Source of the DNA: JAZNUH01 sp045592225
GTDB taxonomy: Bacteria; Bacillota; Clostridia; UMGS1883; UMGS1540
Assembly: GCA_045592225.1 (NCBI GenBank)
Contig: JAZNUH010000036.1
Location: 1 to 16,327, forward strand
Direction: 5' to 3'
Length of the DNA: 16,327 nucleotides
Position 1 is the first letter of the stretch. Each line of letters begins with the position of its first letter. A program made the translations under genes and the position numbers. Below are positions 6,998-15,106 of this stretch, piece after piece. The notes beneath the pieces were generated by a model. The model was given only the letters and a program-made list of their open reading frames with translations, was not told the origin of the DNA and did not search any database.

Positions 6998-7795
6998 TTA
7001 TTCCTCGCTTAAATCCTTAAGTCCGTAAAGTCTTGCCGCGTTTTTACCCAGGATAAGCGCTTTTTCTTCACTTGTCAGGTCGCAGCCAAGTATCATACCA
7101 ATCTGCACGTTAAAGTCAAACCAGTTAATGTCGCTTGCCGCAAGTACACGGTCTGCGCCTACTTCACCTGCAAGGTATTCTACAAGCTTTCTGTTATAAA
7201 TATCGCCGCCAATGTCAAAATAAGCGTTTCTGTACTTTTTACCAAGGGCTGCCGCATCCTTTATACCCTCGTATCTGCCGCCCGAGTGACCGAATGTAAA
7301 GTTTACCTCGGGGTAATCCTTTAAATATTTTTCAAATCTCTGGGGAATTGATAAAATCTGCTTGGGGTTTGATGTAAGTGCCCATGTATGGCTCATAATG
7401 GGCAGACCGTACTTTGCACATCTTTCCCACAGCACTCTGTATATTTCGTCATCTGCCGAAACTCTGTGGTCGGAAGGATGTATTTTTACACCAACAAAGG
7501 CAGGGTGATCGTGGTAGTTATCTATCATATCAAGAGACATTTCCACAATATTGGGGTTAAATACAAAATAGTTTACAATTCTGCCCTTTGACATTTCATA
7601 AACATCAAGTGCACGGGGAATGTAGGTTTTGTAGCCATCCATATCGGTATGAGGGTCAATGGTACCGCCGGCAAATGACTGTACCGCATAATCACAACCG
7701 ATATTGTGCATATACTCTATTCCCTCTTCTATAGTTTCTTTAAAACGGAACATTCCTACCGCATTTCCAAAATGTGCATGTGTGTCTACTATCAT
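6998..7795 (-). CDS. TIM-barrel metal-dependent amidohydrolase (COG2159-like)
   Basis: The 265-residue protein keeps the complete ligand set: DTHAH (His6, His8), SHTW (His136), GHSGGR (His170) and SDINWF (Asp222). It also has GVKIHPSDH (102-110) and the group-specific TSNPKQ and GDIYNR motifs. A GGAGGAAA ribosome binding site precedes ATG 7795, 18 bases after the preceding stop. The C-terminus has a short acidic tail (DLSEE) not seen in the other copies, and that tail encodes the ribosome binding site of the next gene. The N-terminal 100 residues resemble the 6214-6996 copy more than the others, so these two are probably the most recent pair. Hydrolase or decarboxylase activity is a family-level expectation only. 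Confidence 0.92.
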   Translation of the reverse strand: MIVDTHAHFGNAVGMFRFKETIEEGIEYMHNIGCDYAVQSFAGGTIDPHTDMDGYKTYIPRALDVYEMSKGRIVNYFVFNPNIVEMSLDMIDNYHDHPAFVGVKIHPSDHRVSADDEIYRVLWERCAKYGLPIMSHTWALTSNPKQILSIPQRFEKYLKDYPEVNFTFGHSGGRYEGIKDAAALGKKYRNAYFDIGGDIYNRKLVEYLAGEVGADRVLAASDINWFDFNVQIGMILGCDLTSEEKALILGKNAARLYGLKDLSEE

Positions 7796-7813
7796 AGTAT
7801 TTCCTCCATCAGA

Positions 7814-8575
7814 TTATCTTTCTTTTATTTTGAAAAGTCTTGCCGCATTGCCGCCCATAATAAGTTCTTTTTCCCTGTACGAAATGTCCGCCCCAAGCAC
7901 CATTCCCATTGGGACGGTCAAATCAAACCAGAAAACATCGCTGCCTATCATAAGCCGGTCTGCACCAATGTTTTTGCATATATACTCTATCACCCCGCGG
8001 TTATATACATCTCCTGCAAGGTCATAGTATGTATTTTTATATCTCGTGCCGATTTCTACTGCCTTTTTTATTCCGTTTACTCTGCCGCCCGAGTGACCAA
8101 ACACAAAATCCACTTCGTGGTAGGCTTTGATAAAGCCTTCAAACCTGTCGGGCGTTGCGTATGCCTGCTTGGGGTTTGATGTGGCCGCCCAGGTGTGGCT
8201 CATTATTGGCATGGCGTGTTTTTTTGCCCACTCCCACACCGGTATATATCCTTCATCCTCCGCAAAAACAGAGTGGTCGGATGGGTGGATTTTCACACCT
8301 ACAAAAGCAGGATGGCCGCAGTATTTATCCATAGCCTCAAGGCTTTCCTTAATTTTTGTGGGGTTGTACATAAAAAGAGAATAAACTCTACCCTCTGTCT
8401 GCTCATAAAGACCTATTGCCTCCAGCGCACTCTTCTCCCCCGCTTCTGCCGATTGTATAACCACATCGCAGCCTATAAGCTTTTGGTGGGACATGCAGCC
8501 TTCAACATCAATTTTGCCGCCCATTCTCATTACCGTTACTGTTTCGGTAAGGTGTGCATGAGAGTCTATAACCAT
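7814..8575 (-). CDS. TIM-barrel metal-dependent amidohydrolase (COG2159-like)
   Basis: The 253-residue protein carries DSHAH (His6, His8), SHTW (His127), GHSGGR (His161) and GSDVFWF (Asp213), so the metal site is complete. The strand-1 to strand-2 loop (residues 10-45) differs strongly from the copies on either side, whereas the barrel core, TSNPKQ and GDVYNR are conserved. In this superfamily such loops shape the substrate pocket, so this copy may have its own specificity. A GGGGGA ribosome binding site precedes ATG 8575, 14 bases after the upstream stop. It is an operon member with no separate promoter visible. Confidence 0.92.
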   Translation of the reverse strand: MVIDSHAHLTETVTVMRMGGKIDVEGCMSHQKLIGCDVVIQSAEAGEKSALEAIGLYEQTEGRVYSLFMYNPTKIKESLEAMDKYCGHPAFVGVKIHPSDHSVFAEDEGYIPVWEWAKKHAMPIMSHTWAATSNPKQAYATPDRFEGFIKAYHEVDFVFGHSGGRVNGIKKAVEIGTRYKNTYYDLAGDVYNRGVIEYICKNIGADRLMIGSDVFWFDLTVPMGMVLGADISYREKELIMGGNAARLFKIKER

Positions 8576-8589
8576 ATTTTCCCCCTCTT

Positions 8590-9339
8590 TTATCTTTTAA
8601 GAAACAGCTTTTCGGCTGTACCGCCAAGTATAAGGTTCTTTTCCTCTTCTGTAATATTGGCACCAAGCACCATTCCGGTGGGAACTGTCAGGTCAAACCA
8701 TGGCAAATCACTGCCTACCATAAGGTGGTCTGCACCAACGTTTTGGCAGATGTATTCAATAAGAGAACGGTTATATACATCACCTGCAAGGTCATAATAT
8801 GCGTTTTTATACTTTTTGCCAAGCTCAACCGCTTCGATAATTCCGCGTGTTCTGCCGCCCGAATGACCAAAAACAAATTTAACATTGGGGTAATCTTTTA
8901 AATACTTTTCAAACTTATCGGGCGTAGCGGTGGACTGGCTGGCGTTTGTAGCCGCCCAGGTGTGGCTCATTATGGGGAAATTATGCTTGTCCGCCCACTC
9001 CCACACAGGTCTGAAGCCTTCGTCATCTGCAGGCGTATTTTCTACCGGCGGATGAAGCTTTATGCCTACAAAAGCAGGATGGTCACAGTATTTGTCCATA
9101 AGCTCAAGGCTCATTTTGCTTGCTCTTGCCTCGTACCTGAACATACTGCGGATTCTGCCATCATACTTTTCGTATTTGTCTATGGCTTCAAGCACACATG
9201 CGTGCCCCATATCAGTACAATGAATAAGTATGTCGCAGTTGACTGTCGGCTGATATTGCATCCAGATATCTGTACCTCTTTCAAATGTCGGAACGCCGCA
9301 ACGGTCTTCTAACACGTGAACATGTGCATCAATAATCAT
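8590..9339 (-). CDS. Divergent TIM-barrel metal-dependent amidohydrolase (COG2159-like)
   Basis: At 249 residues this is the shortest intact copy. Metal ligands are present: DAHVH (His6, His8), SHTW (His126), GHSGGR (His159) and GSDLPWF (Asp211). Two motifs shared by the other intact copies have changed. HPSDH or its close variants has become HPPVEN (96-101), and TSNPKQ has become TNASQS (131-136). Both lie next to the expected active site, so a different substrate is likely. The segment LEDRCGVP after strand 1 resembles VEDAGVP of the copy at 15107-15880, which suggests that these two are counterparts in the duplicated cassette. The ribosome binding site is AAGGTGA, 21 bases of spacer after the GH106-like stop. 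Confidence 0.92.
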   Translation of the reverse strand: MIIDAHVHVLEDRCGVPTFERGTDIWMQYQPTVNCDILIHCTDMGHACVLEAIDKYEKYDGRIRSMFRYEARASKMSLELMDKYCDHPAFVGIKLHPPVENTPADDEGFRPVWEWADKHNFPIMSHTWAATNASQSTATPDKFEKYLKDYPNVKFVFGHSGGRTRGIIEAVELGKKYKNAYYDLAGDVYNRSLIEYICQNVGADHLMVGSDLPWFDLTVPTGMVLGANITEEEKNLILGGTAEKLFLKR

Positions 9340-9360
9340 AATATGTCACCTTTTCTGTTA

Positions 9361-11784
9361 TTAGTTAAGCTCTTTTATAAGAACAGGTCCCAAAAGTCCG
9401 CTTTCCACAAATTCTCCTTCAAACTGCTGTGCAATTTTATGGTATGGGCCTATTATTTCCTTAGGCCATTTGTCAAAGGATTTTGTTGTTACATACTGAT
9501 TTGCACAGGTGTTTGCAACATTTATAATAAGCTCGTTTTCTTCTTTAAGCAGGCTGCCGTCCACCTCGTATACAAAAGGTGCCATGGGACGTGTGCCTAA
9601 ATCGTGTCCGTTTATTATAAGCTTATCGCAGGAATAATCCACCTTTCCAAGGTCAATAAGCACACTCTCGGGAATCTTATTAAGGCTAAAGCTTGTCTTG
9701 TAGGAAACAACACCCGAAAAGTCCTCGCCATAGGTTTTCTGCCAGTCGCCAAGCTGTGTTTTTGTGTACTCCTCGTTAAAAATTTCCGACTCAAAGCATT
9801 GCTCACCAATTATAAAGCTGCTTACTCTTGCCATTTTAAAATCCATAGGCTGTGCTATTACCTTGCCGACGCTCTTTCTGAAAGGAGCATCAAGTTCTTC
9901 ATTGGTAATAAAGTATACTCTGCCTTCTCCCGATACAAGGGTCAGGCTGATGGATTCGCTTGCCTTATATATTTTACCCGACTCAGCATCAATTTCGTAG
10001 ATATTGCCGCAATCCGAAAAGCTTACCGAGAAGCTTTCGGTGTTTACCGATTCGTTGTTAATAAGGTAAATTACACCGTTATCAAGAATTTTTTTGCGTA
10101 CTGCAACCTTATCACAGCTTATTTGGGTTACAGCATTTACCTTTTCAAGCTGATTATAACTTATAACCTTACCGCCTGACGCTATGAATTTATCAAGCAC
10201 TGCTTTTGAGGAATCGGGAATGTACTTACACTCGGGTAATACAACAGTATCATATTCCGCGGTGCCCGATTTGAGCTTACCGCCGCAAAGCTCTGCCGTT
10301 TCGAGAAAATCGTCGTCAATTATATCAAACTGGCAGTGGAGTTTTTCAAGCTGCCATGCTGTATTATCAAAGTCACTACACACTTTTTCTGCGTACTCGC
10401 CGCCTGTCCATATATCCCTCATAGGCATATAAAGACCTGTGTCCGACGCGGATTTGCCAAGGCACATAAGGTAAGACATTCTTGCAGAATACAGGTTAAA
10501 GTCCTGCAGCTGTCCCCAGGCGGGCACCTTGTTCATAAACTTGGGTCTGCCACCTGCCATACGGTATCCGTCATAGCTATACGCCTGTCCCATAATATTT
10601 ATAAGATTTATTCCGCGCACCATCTGGTAGAGCATTACATATCTCATCTGCTCATAGGTAAAGCCTGCACCATATATGGAAAAGGACTCGGACACTGCAT
10701 AGGGCGAGCCTATCTGCTCTGCCGCAGAAGATGCAAATCTCGGGAAAAAGTGGTTTTGCTGTCCCGGGAAAATCTGGCGCCATATAGTGTCAATACCCGG
10801 AATATCAAAGCTTCTCATCTGTCGCATAATGTGATGATAGCCGTGTTTTATGTTATTAATGGTTTCGTGCTCACCACCCATATGTCCTGCCGACTGCATA
10901 TTGTTTTTACTGCACCAGTCACGCAGTTTTTCAAGGTAGTTTTTCGAGAGCATTTGTGCCACAAGGTCGTGGTAATCCCACTGCGCCTTGCGTTTTGCAT
11001 CTGTGTCATTATCGTTATCTATAATAGCGGGCAAAAAGTCTGCCACGTCATAGCCGTATTTTTTTTTAAAAATTTCGCCGAAATTTCTGCACCAAGGAAA
11101 GGTCATTGCCGAAGGTTCATCGGTAAATGCTATCTGCATTTCCCTGCCGATATATTCGCCCAGGTGCTCCTTGTATTTTTCGTGTGTCATACCGATAAAT
11201 ACGTCGGTAGTTTCGGGGTCTATAATGCTCGGGTATGTGGGGGTATATTCGTCTGTCCACTCCTCGGTAACATACTCGTATATCTTTTTGTCGGTTTCAA
11301 AGCCTTCGTTTACGCGCACACCATCACAAAATGCCGCAATCGCATTTTCTGACGGAGTATAAGGCGATGCCACCTCATACTTTTTAATGCTTTTGTTTAT
11401 AAGGTCAGGTCTTTTTCTTGCAACCTTACCTGTTGCACTGCCCGATGGCCAGCCGCCCTCATCATAGAGCCACACCTGCATACCCTTTGATGCCGCATAT
11501 TCAACGGCATATTTGTATACATCAAAATACTCGTCTGTAAGATAGTCGGGCTCCAGCTCCGAAGGGTTAGTTTTGGGGCGAAAGTCTTTGGGAGAAGGCA
11601 GAATGTAGAATATTTTAATATTCTTTTCGCACATTTCGTCTATTTTGGTTTTTATGCCTTCTTTCGTAATGAGCGAACCCCACGACCAGTTATATGCGGG
11701 AAAAAAATCTGTCGGAGGAGCTTTAAGCAACTCTGCCGAAAAGGTTGATGCTCTTTTGTACTTTCTGTCACTTTGATATTTCAT
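9361..11784 (-). CDS. GH106-like (alpha-L-rhamnosidase-type) cytoplasmic glycoside hydrolase, copy 2
   Basis: The 807-residue protein has no signal peptide. The N-terminal TIM barrel contains WLYDEGGWPSG (105-115), a motif typical of the GH106 rhamnosidase group. It also has AFTDEPS with Glu223 and SESFSIYG with Glu366, the two likely catalytic carboxylates. A Rossmann-like segment (about 500-560, ending in SGGKVI) and a C-terminal galactose-binding-like jelly roll (about 670-800, DLGKVDYSCDKLIINGHDLG) follow. The length is identical to that of the copy at 12654-15077 and the two are alike throughout. Characterised GH106 members are longer and usually exported, so the assignment is to the clan and the substrate is open. 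The gene lies 64 bases after the degenerate amidohydrolase gene, with a hairpin between them. The ribosome binding site is GAAGGGA. Confidence 0.82.
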   Translation of the reverse strand: MKYQSDRKYKRASTFSAELLKAPPTDFFPAYNWSWGSLITKEGIKTKIDEMCEKNIKIFYILPSPKDFRPKTNPSELEPDYLTDEYFDVYKYAVEYAASKGMQVWLYDEGGWPSGSATGKVARKRPDLINKSIKKYEVASPYTPSENAIAAFCDGVRVNEGFETDKKIYEYVTEEWTDEYTPTYPSIIDPETTDVFIGMTHEKYKEHLGEYIGREMQIAFTDEPSAMTFPWCRNFGEIFKKKYGYDVADFLPAIIDNDNDTDAKRKAQWDYHDLVAQMLSKNYLEKLRDWCSKNNMQSAGHMGGEHETINNIKHGYHHIMRQMRSFDIPGIDTIWRQIFPGQQNHFFPRFASSAAEQIGSPYAVSESFSIYGAGFTYEQMRYVMLYQMVRGINLINIMGQAYSYDGYRMAGGRPKFMNKVPAWGQLQDFNLYSARMSYLMCLGKSASDTGLYMPMRDIWTGGEYAEKVCSDFDNTAWQLEKLHCQFDIIDDDFLETAELCGGKLKSGTAEYDTVVLPECKYIPDSSKAVLDKFIASGGKVISYNQLEKVNAVTQISCDKVAVRKKILDNGVIYLINNESVNTESFSVSFSDCGNIYEIDAESGKIYKASESISLTLVSGEGRVYFITNEELDAPFRKSVGKVIAQPMDFKMARVSSFIIGEQCFESEIFNEEYTKTQLGDWQKTYGEDFSGVVSYKTSFSLNKIPESVLIDLGKVDYSCDKLIINGHDLGTRPMAPFVYEVDGSLLKEENELIINVANTCANQYVTTKSFDKWPKEIIGPYHKIAQQFEGEFVESGLLGPVLIKELN

Positions 11785-11808
11785 ATATTTGTCCCTTCAA
11801 ATTACATT

Positions 11809-11842
11809 TTGACTGCACCTGCCATAAGGCAGATGCAGTCAA
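11809..11842 (-). promoter_or_regulatory. Intercistronic RNA hairpin before the GH106-like gene
   Basis: In the minus-strand transcript the arms 11828-11842 and 11809-11823 form a 15-pair stem with one G-U pair and a 4-base loop (11824-11827). In plus-strand RNA the G-U position would be an A-C mismatch. The sequence after the hairpin is not U-rich, so it is not a normal terminator. It lies between the degenerate amidohydrolase stop (11849) and the GH106-like ribosome binding site, where it could mark an RNA processing or stability point. No counterpart is present before the other GH106-like gene. Confidence 0.6.
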
Positions 11843-11848
11843 CGTGTT

Positions 11849-12640
11849 TTATTTTACAATTTGTGCAAAGAGCCTTTCTGCATTCTTACTCAGAATCATT
11901 TCTCTCTGTTCACGGCTTGCGTGTGTGAAAATCATATGCAAAACGCCGTTCATATCGTTATAGGGTGAGAATGAACCGAACAGCAGTCTTTCTGCACCTA
12001 TATACTCGAGTGCATAGGGGAAAAACTTATACTGTGAGAAGTTATGCATTTCAAGATAAATGTTTTTGTATCTTTCGCAAAGTCCCATTACGTCACGGGC
12101 ATAGTAAATGGTTTTCTGGTCGCTGCCCTCTAAGATAATGGGCATTTCGGGAAAGTCCTCGGCAACCTCTGCCAGAGTATCCCAGTCTGTTTGTGTGTGC
12201 CATACCATAAGCGGGATTTTTCTCTCCTGCATTGCAGAATAAATATCCCCCATCTGCCATTTTTTAAGCGAGTGTTTGAAATCCTTGGGGAACACTCTTA
12301 TAATAACAGATTTGTTTTTAATGAGATGGTCAAGGTAGGTTTCAAAATTACTACCCATAAGATGCTGCTCTGCCGCAATAATGGGTGCGGCATAAAATGC
12401 ATCGTTTTCTGCAACCTTGCGGAGCAGATTTTCGTTTGCGTCATCCCTGTCAGCGTCACTTATACAATGCTTGTCAGCAAGAACCAGGCGGCTTACACCC
12501 TCTTTTAAAATCTGTTCGGGTGTTGCCGGTGTTTCTTCTAAAAACTCATCGTAAAAGTTGGGAATATAACAGTTAATATCGAAAATATCACTTTCTGCTT
12601 TCAGCTTGTGAAAATTTTCATTCATTTCTTTTACAGTCAT
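11849..12640 (-). CDS. Degenerate amidohydrolase-like protein lacking most metal ligands, copy 2
   Basis: The 263-residue protein follows the amidohydrolase barrel from strand 1 to the C-terminal ILSKNAERLF, which matches ILGKNAARL of the intact copies. The metal site is dismantled. Strand 1 reads DINCY (21-25) instead of DxHxH, strand 6 reads LEGSDQ (170-175) instead of GHSGG, and strand 8 reads FGSFSPYND (221-229) instead of GSD. Only the strand-5 His (WHTQ, His148) remains. The reading frame is clean and the partial copy at the right edge shares the same changes, so this is a maintained protein and not a decaying gene. It may be a partner or regulatory subunit, or an enzyme with a new site. 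A GAGG ribosome binding site precedes ATG 12640, 13 bases after the GH106-like stop. Confidence 0.85.
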   Translation of the reverse strand: MTVKEMNENFHKLKAESDIFDINCYIPNFYDEFLEETPATPEQILKEGVSRLVLADKHCISDADRDDANENLLRKVAENDAFYAAPIIAAEQHLMGSNFETYLDHLIKNKSVIIRVFPKDFKHSLKKWQMGDIYSAMQERKIPLMVWHTQTDWDTLAEVAEDFPEMPIILEGSDQKTIYYARDVMGLCERYKNIYLEMHNFSQYKFFPYALEYIGAERLLFGSFSPYNDMNGVLHMIFTHASREQREMILSKNAERLFAQIVK

Positions 12641-12653
12641 AGCTTTTTACCTC

Positions 12654-15077
12654 TTATTTAAGCTCCTTTACCACAACAGGTCCAACAAGACCACTTTCCA
12701 CAAAGTCGCCTTCGAACTGCTGCATAATTCTGTGGTATGGTCCAATTACCTCATAAGGATACTTGTCAAGCACCTTGGATGTTACAAACTGGTTGGCACA
12801 GGTATTGGCAATATTAACGATAAGCTCGTTTTCTTCTTTAAGAAGTTTGCCGTCCACCTCGTATACAAAAGGTGCCATGGGACGTGTGCCCAAATCGTGA
12901 CCGTTGATTATAAGCTTATCACAGGAGTAATCAACCTTACCCAGGTCGATGATAGCCTTTTCGGGTATTCTGTCAAGCTTAAAGCTTGTCTTGTAGGAAA
13001 CAATGCCCGAGTAACCGTCGCCGTAGGTCTTTCTCCAGTCACCAAGCTCTGTCTTTTTGTATTCTTCGTTTATAAGCTCAAGCTGGTATTCCTCTTCACC
13101 AAGAGTAAAGCTTTCAACTCTTGCCATGGAGAAGTCTGTGGGCTGTGCTAAAATTTCGCCCTCGCTCTTTCTGTAGTCGGCATCAAGTTCTTCATCTGTT
13201 ATGAAGTAAACTCTGCCTTCACCCGAAACAAGCGTCAGCTTATCCATTCCGCTTGCCTTGTAGATTTTGCCGAATTCTGCATCTATTTCGTAGATGTTGC
13301 CTTTATCCGCAAAGCTTACAGAGAAGGTTTCTGTGTCAACAGATTCGTTGTTAATAAGGTAAATAACACCGTTATCCAGTATCTTTTTACGAACTGCAAC
13401 CTTGTCACAGCTGATATTTGCAATGCGGTTAGCCTTTTCAAGCTCATCGTAGTTTACAACCTTACCGCCTGCCTTAACAAATGCATCAAGTACAGCCTTT
13501 GATTCAGCAGGAATACGCTTGCACTTGGGCAGTACAACTGTGTCGTATGCTGCAGTACCAGAAACCAGCTTACCGTCAACAAGCTCTGCTGTTTCAAGGA
13601 AGTCATCGTCAATAATATCAAACTGATTGTGCATTCTTTCAAGTGCATAAGCAGTTTCGTCAAAATCATTAAATACTGCGGGTTTTTTATGTCCGTCTGC
13701 CCAGATGTCATGCATAGGCATATAAAGACCTGTGTCCGACGCGGATCTGCCAAGACACATAATGTAAGACATTCTTGCAGAATACATATTGTAGTCCTGC
13801 AGCTGTCCCCAGGTGGGCACCTCGGGTCTGAAGTTGGGTCTTCCGCCACCCATACCTGCTCCCTTTGTTTCGTAGGCATGTCCCATAATATTGATAAAGT
13901 TAATGCCACGAACCATCTGGTAGAGCATTACATATCTCATCTGTTCATATGTAAAGCCCGCACCGTAGATAGAGAAGGACTCGGACAGTGCGTAGGGAGA
14001 GCCAATCTGTTCAGCCGCAGAGGATGCAAATCTCGGGAAGAAGTGGTTTTTCTGTCCCGGGAAAATCTGGCGCCAGATAGTGTCTATACCGGGGATATCA
14101 AGACCTCTCATACCTCTCATGATATGATGATAGCCGTGCTTTACATTGTTTATTGTTTCGTTTTCGCCGCCGAAGTGACCGCCGGACAGCATATTATTTT
14201 CATTACACCATGCACGGAGCTTTTCAAGATAGTTTTTGTTTAAAAGCTCTGCAACAAGGTCATGGTAATGAATTTTAGCCTGTGCACCTTCTTCTGTGTC
14301 AAGCTCTTCATCCATAATTGCAGGCAGATAATCGGTTAAATCATAGCCGTATCTTTCCTTGAACATTTCGCCAAAGCCTCTGCACCAGGGACGACCTAAA
14401 GCAGAAGGTTCATCGGTAAATGCAACCTGAAGTGTTGTGCCTACATATTCACCAAGATACTCTTTGTACTTATCGTGGGTCATCTTGATAAATTCATCGG
14501 TTGTTTCGGGGTCGATTATGCAGGGGTAAGGAGGTGTGAACTCATCCTCCCAGAAGTCTATGTAGTATTCGTCTATCTTCTTATCCGTAGTAAAGCCTGC
14601 TTCTACACGCTTGCCATCGCAGAAAGCTGCAAGAGCAGTTTCACAGGGAACATAGGGAGAATCTACTTCCTGCTTTTTAACACTTCTGTTTAAAAGCTCG
14701 GGTCTTTTTCTTACAATCTTGCCTGTTGCACTACCCGAGGGCCAGCCGCCTTCATCATACATCCAAACCTGCATTCCCTTTTTTGCAGCATACTCTACAG
14801 CATGCTTATACATATCAAAGTATTCGGGTGTGAGGTAATCGGGGCGCATATCTGTGGGGTTTGTTGTGGGACGGAAATCACCGGGAATAGGCAGAATATA
14901 GAATAATTTAATATTCTTTTCGTACATTCTGTCTATTCTTTCTTCAATTCCTTCCTTTGTTACAGGTGAACCCCATGTCCAGTTAAATGCGGGAAAAAAC
15001 TCTGTGGGAGGCATGTTAAAGCCTTCTACAGTAAATTTTGTGCTTCTTTCATATTTTCTGTTATTTACATATTTCAT
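12654..15077 (-). CDS. GH106-like (alpha-L-rhamnosidase-type) cytoplasmic glycoside hydrolase, copy 1
   Basis: The 807-residue protein starts at ATG 15077, which has GGAGG eight bases upstream (15086-15090) and gives an N-terminus aligned with the paralog at 9361-11784. The frame stays open to 15209, but that extension overlaps the preceding gene and is rejected. Motifs are WMYDEGGWPSG (105-115), AFTDEPS with Glu223, HFGGE (301-305) and SESFSIYG with Glu366. The Rossmann-like segment (about 500-560) and C-terminal jelly roll match those of the paralog. There is no signal peptide, so it should act on imported or intracellular glycosides. It lies between an intact and a degenerate amidohydrolase gene. 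Placement in the GH106-like clan is good; rhamnosidase activity itself is an inference. Confidence 0.85.
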   Translation of the reverse strand: MKYVNNRKYERSTKFTVEGFNMPPTEFFPAFNWTWGSPVTKEGIEERIDRMYEKNIKLFYILPIPGDFRPTTNPTDMRPDYLTPEYFDMYKHAVEYAAKKGMQVWMYDEGGWPSGSATGKIVRKRPELLNRSVKKQEVDSPYVPCETALAAFCDGKRVEAGFTTDKKIDEYYIDFWEDEFTPPYPCIIDPETTDEFIKMTHDKYKEYLGEYVGTTLQVAFTDEPSALGRPWCRGFGEMFKERYGYDLTDYLPAIMDEELDTEEGAQAKIHYHDLVAELLNKNYLEKLRAWCNENNMLSGGHFGGENETINNVKHGYHHIMRGMRGLDIPGIDTIWRQIFPGQKNHFFPRFASSAAEQIGSPYALSESFSIYGAGFTYEQMRYVMLYQMVRGINFINIMGHAYETKGAGMGGGRPNFRPEVPTWGQLQDYNMYSARMSYIMCLGRSASDTGLYMPMHDIWADGHKKPAVFNDFDETAYALERMHNQFDIIDDDFLETAELVDGKLVSGTAAYDTVVLPKCKRIPAESKAVLDAFVKAGGKVVNYDELEKANRIANISCDKVAVRKKILDNGVIYLINNESVDTETFSVSFADKGNIYEIDAEFGKIYKASGMDKLTLVSGEGRVYFITDEELDADYRKSEGEILAQPTDFSMARVESFTLGEEEYQLELINEEYKKTELGDWRKTYGDGYSGIVSYKTSFKLDRIPEKAIIDLGKVDYSCDKLIINGHDLGTRPMAPFVYEVDGKLLKEENELIVNIANTCANQFVTSKVLDKYPYEVIGPYHRIMQQFEGDFVESGLVGPVVVKELK

Positions 15078-15106
15078 AAAATTATCCTCCAGATTTATTC
15101 GGGGGT

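Noticed and set aside
10336..11352. Plus-strand open frame of 338 codons
   Set aside because: It lies wholly antisense to the GH106-like gene and its translation is Cys- and His-rich with no domain. A shorter antisense frame occurs at the same place in the paralog (13629-14243), as expected from shared codons.
11809..11842. Reading the hairpin as an intrinsic terminator
   Set aside because: No U-run follows on the minus strand and the next gene has a close ribosome binding site, so it is kept as an intercistronic element only.
13454..13909. Minus-strand frame of 151 codons within the GH106-like gene
   Set aside because: It is an out-of-frame reading of a gene whose main frame has clear family motifs.
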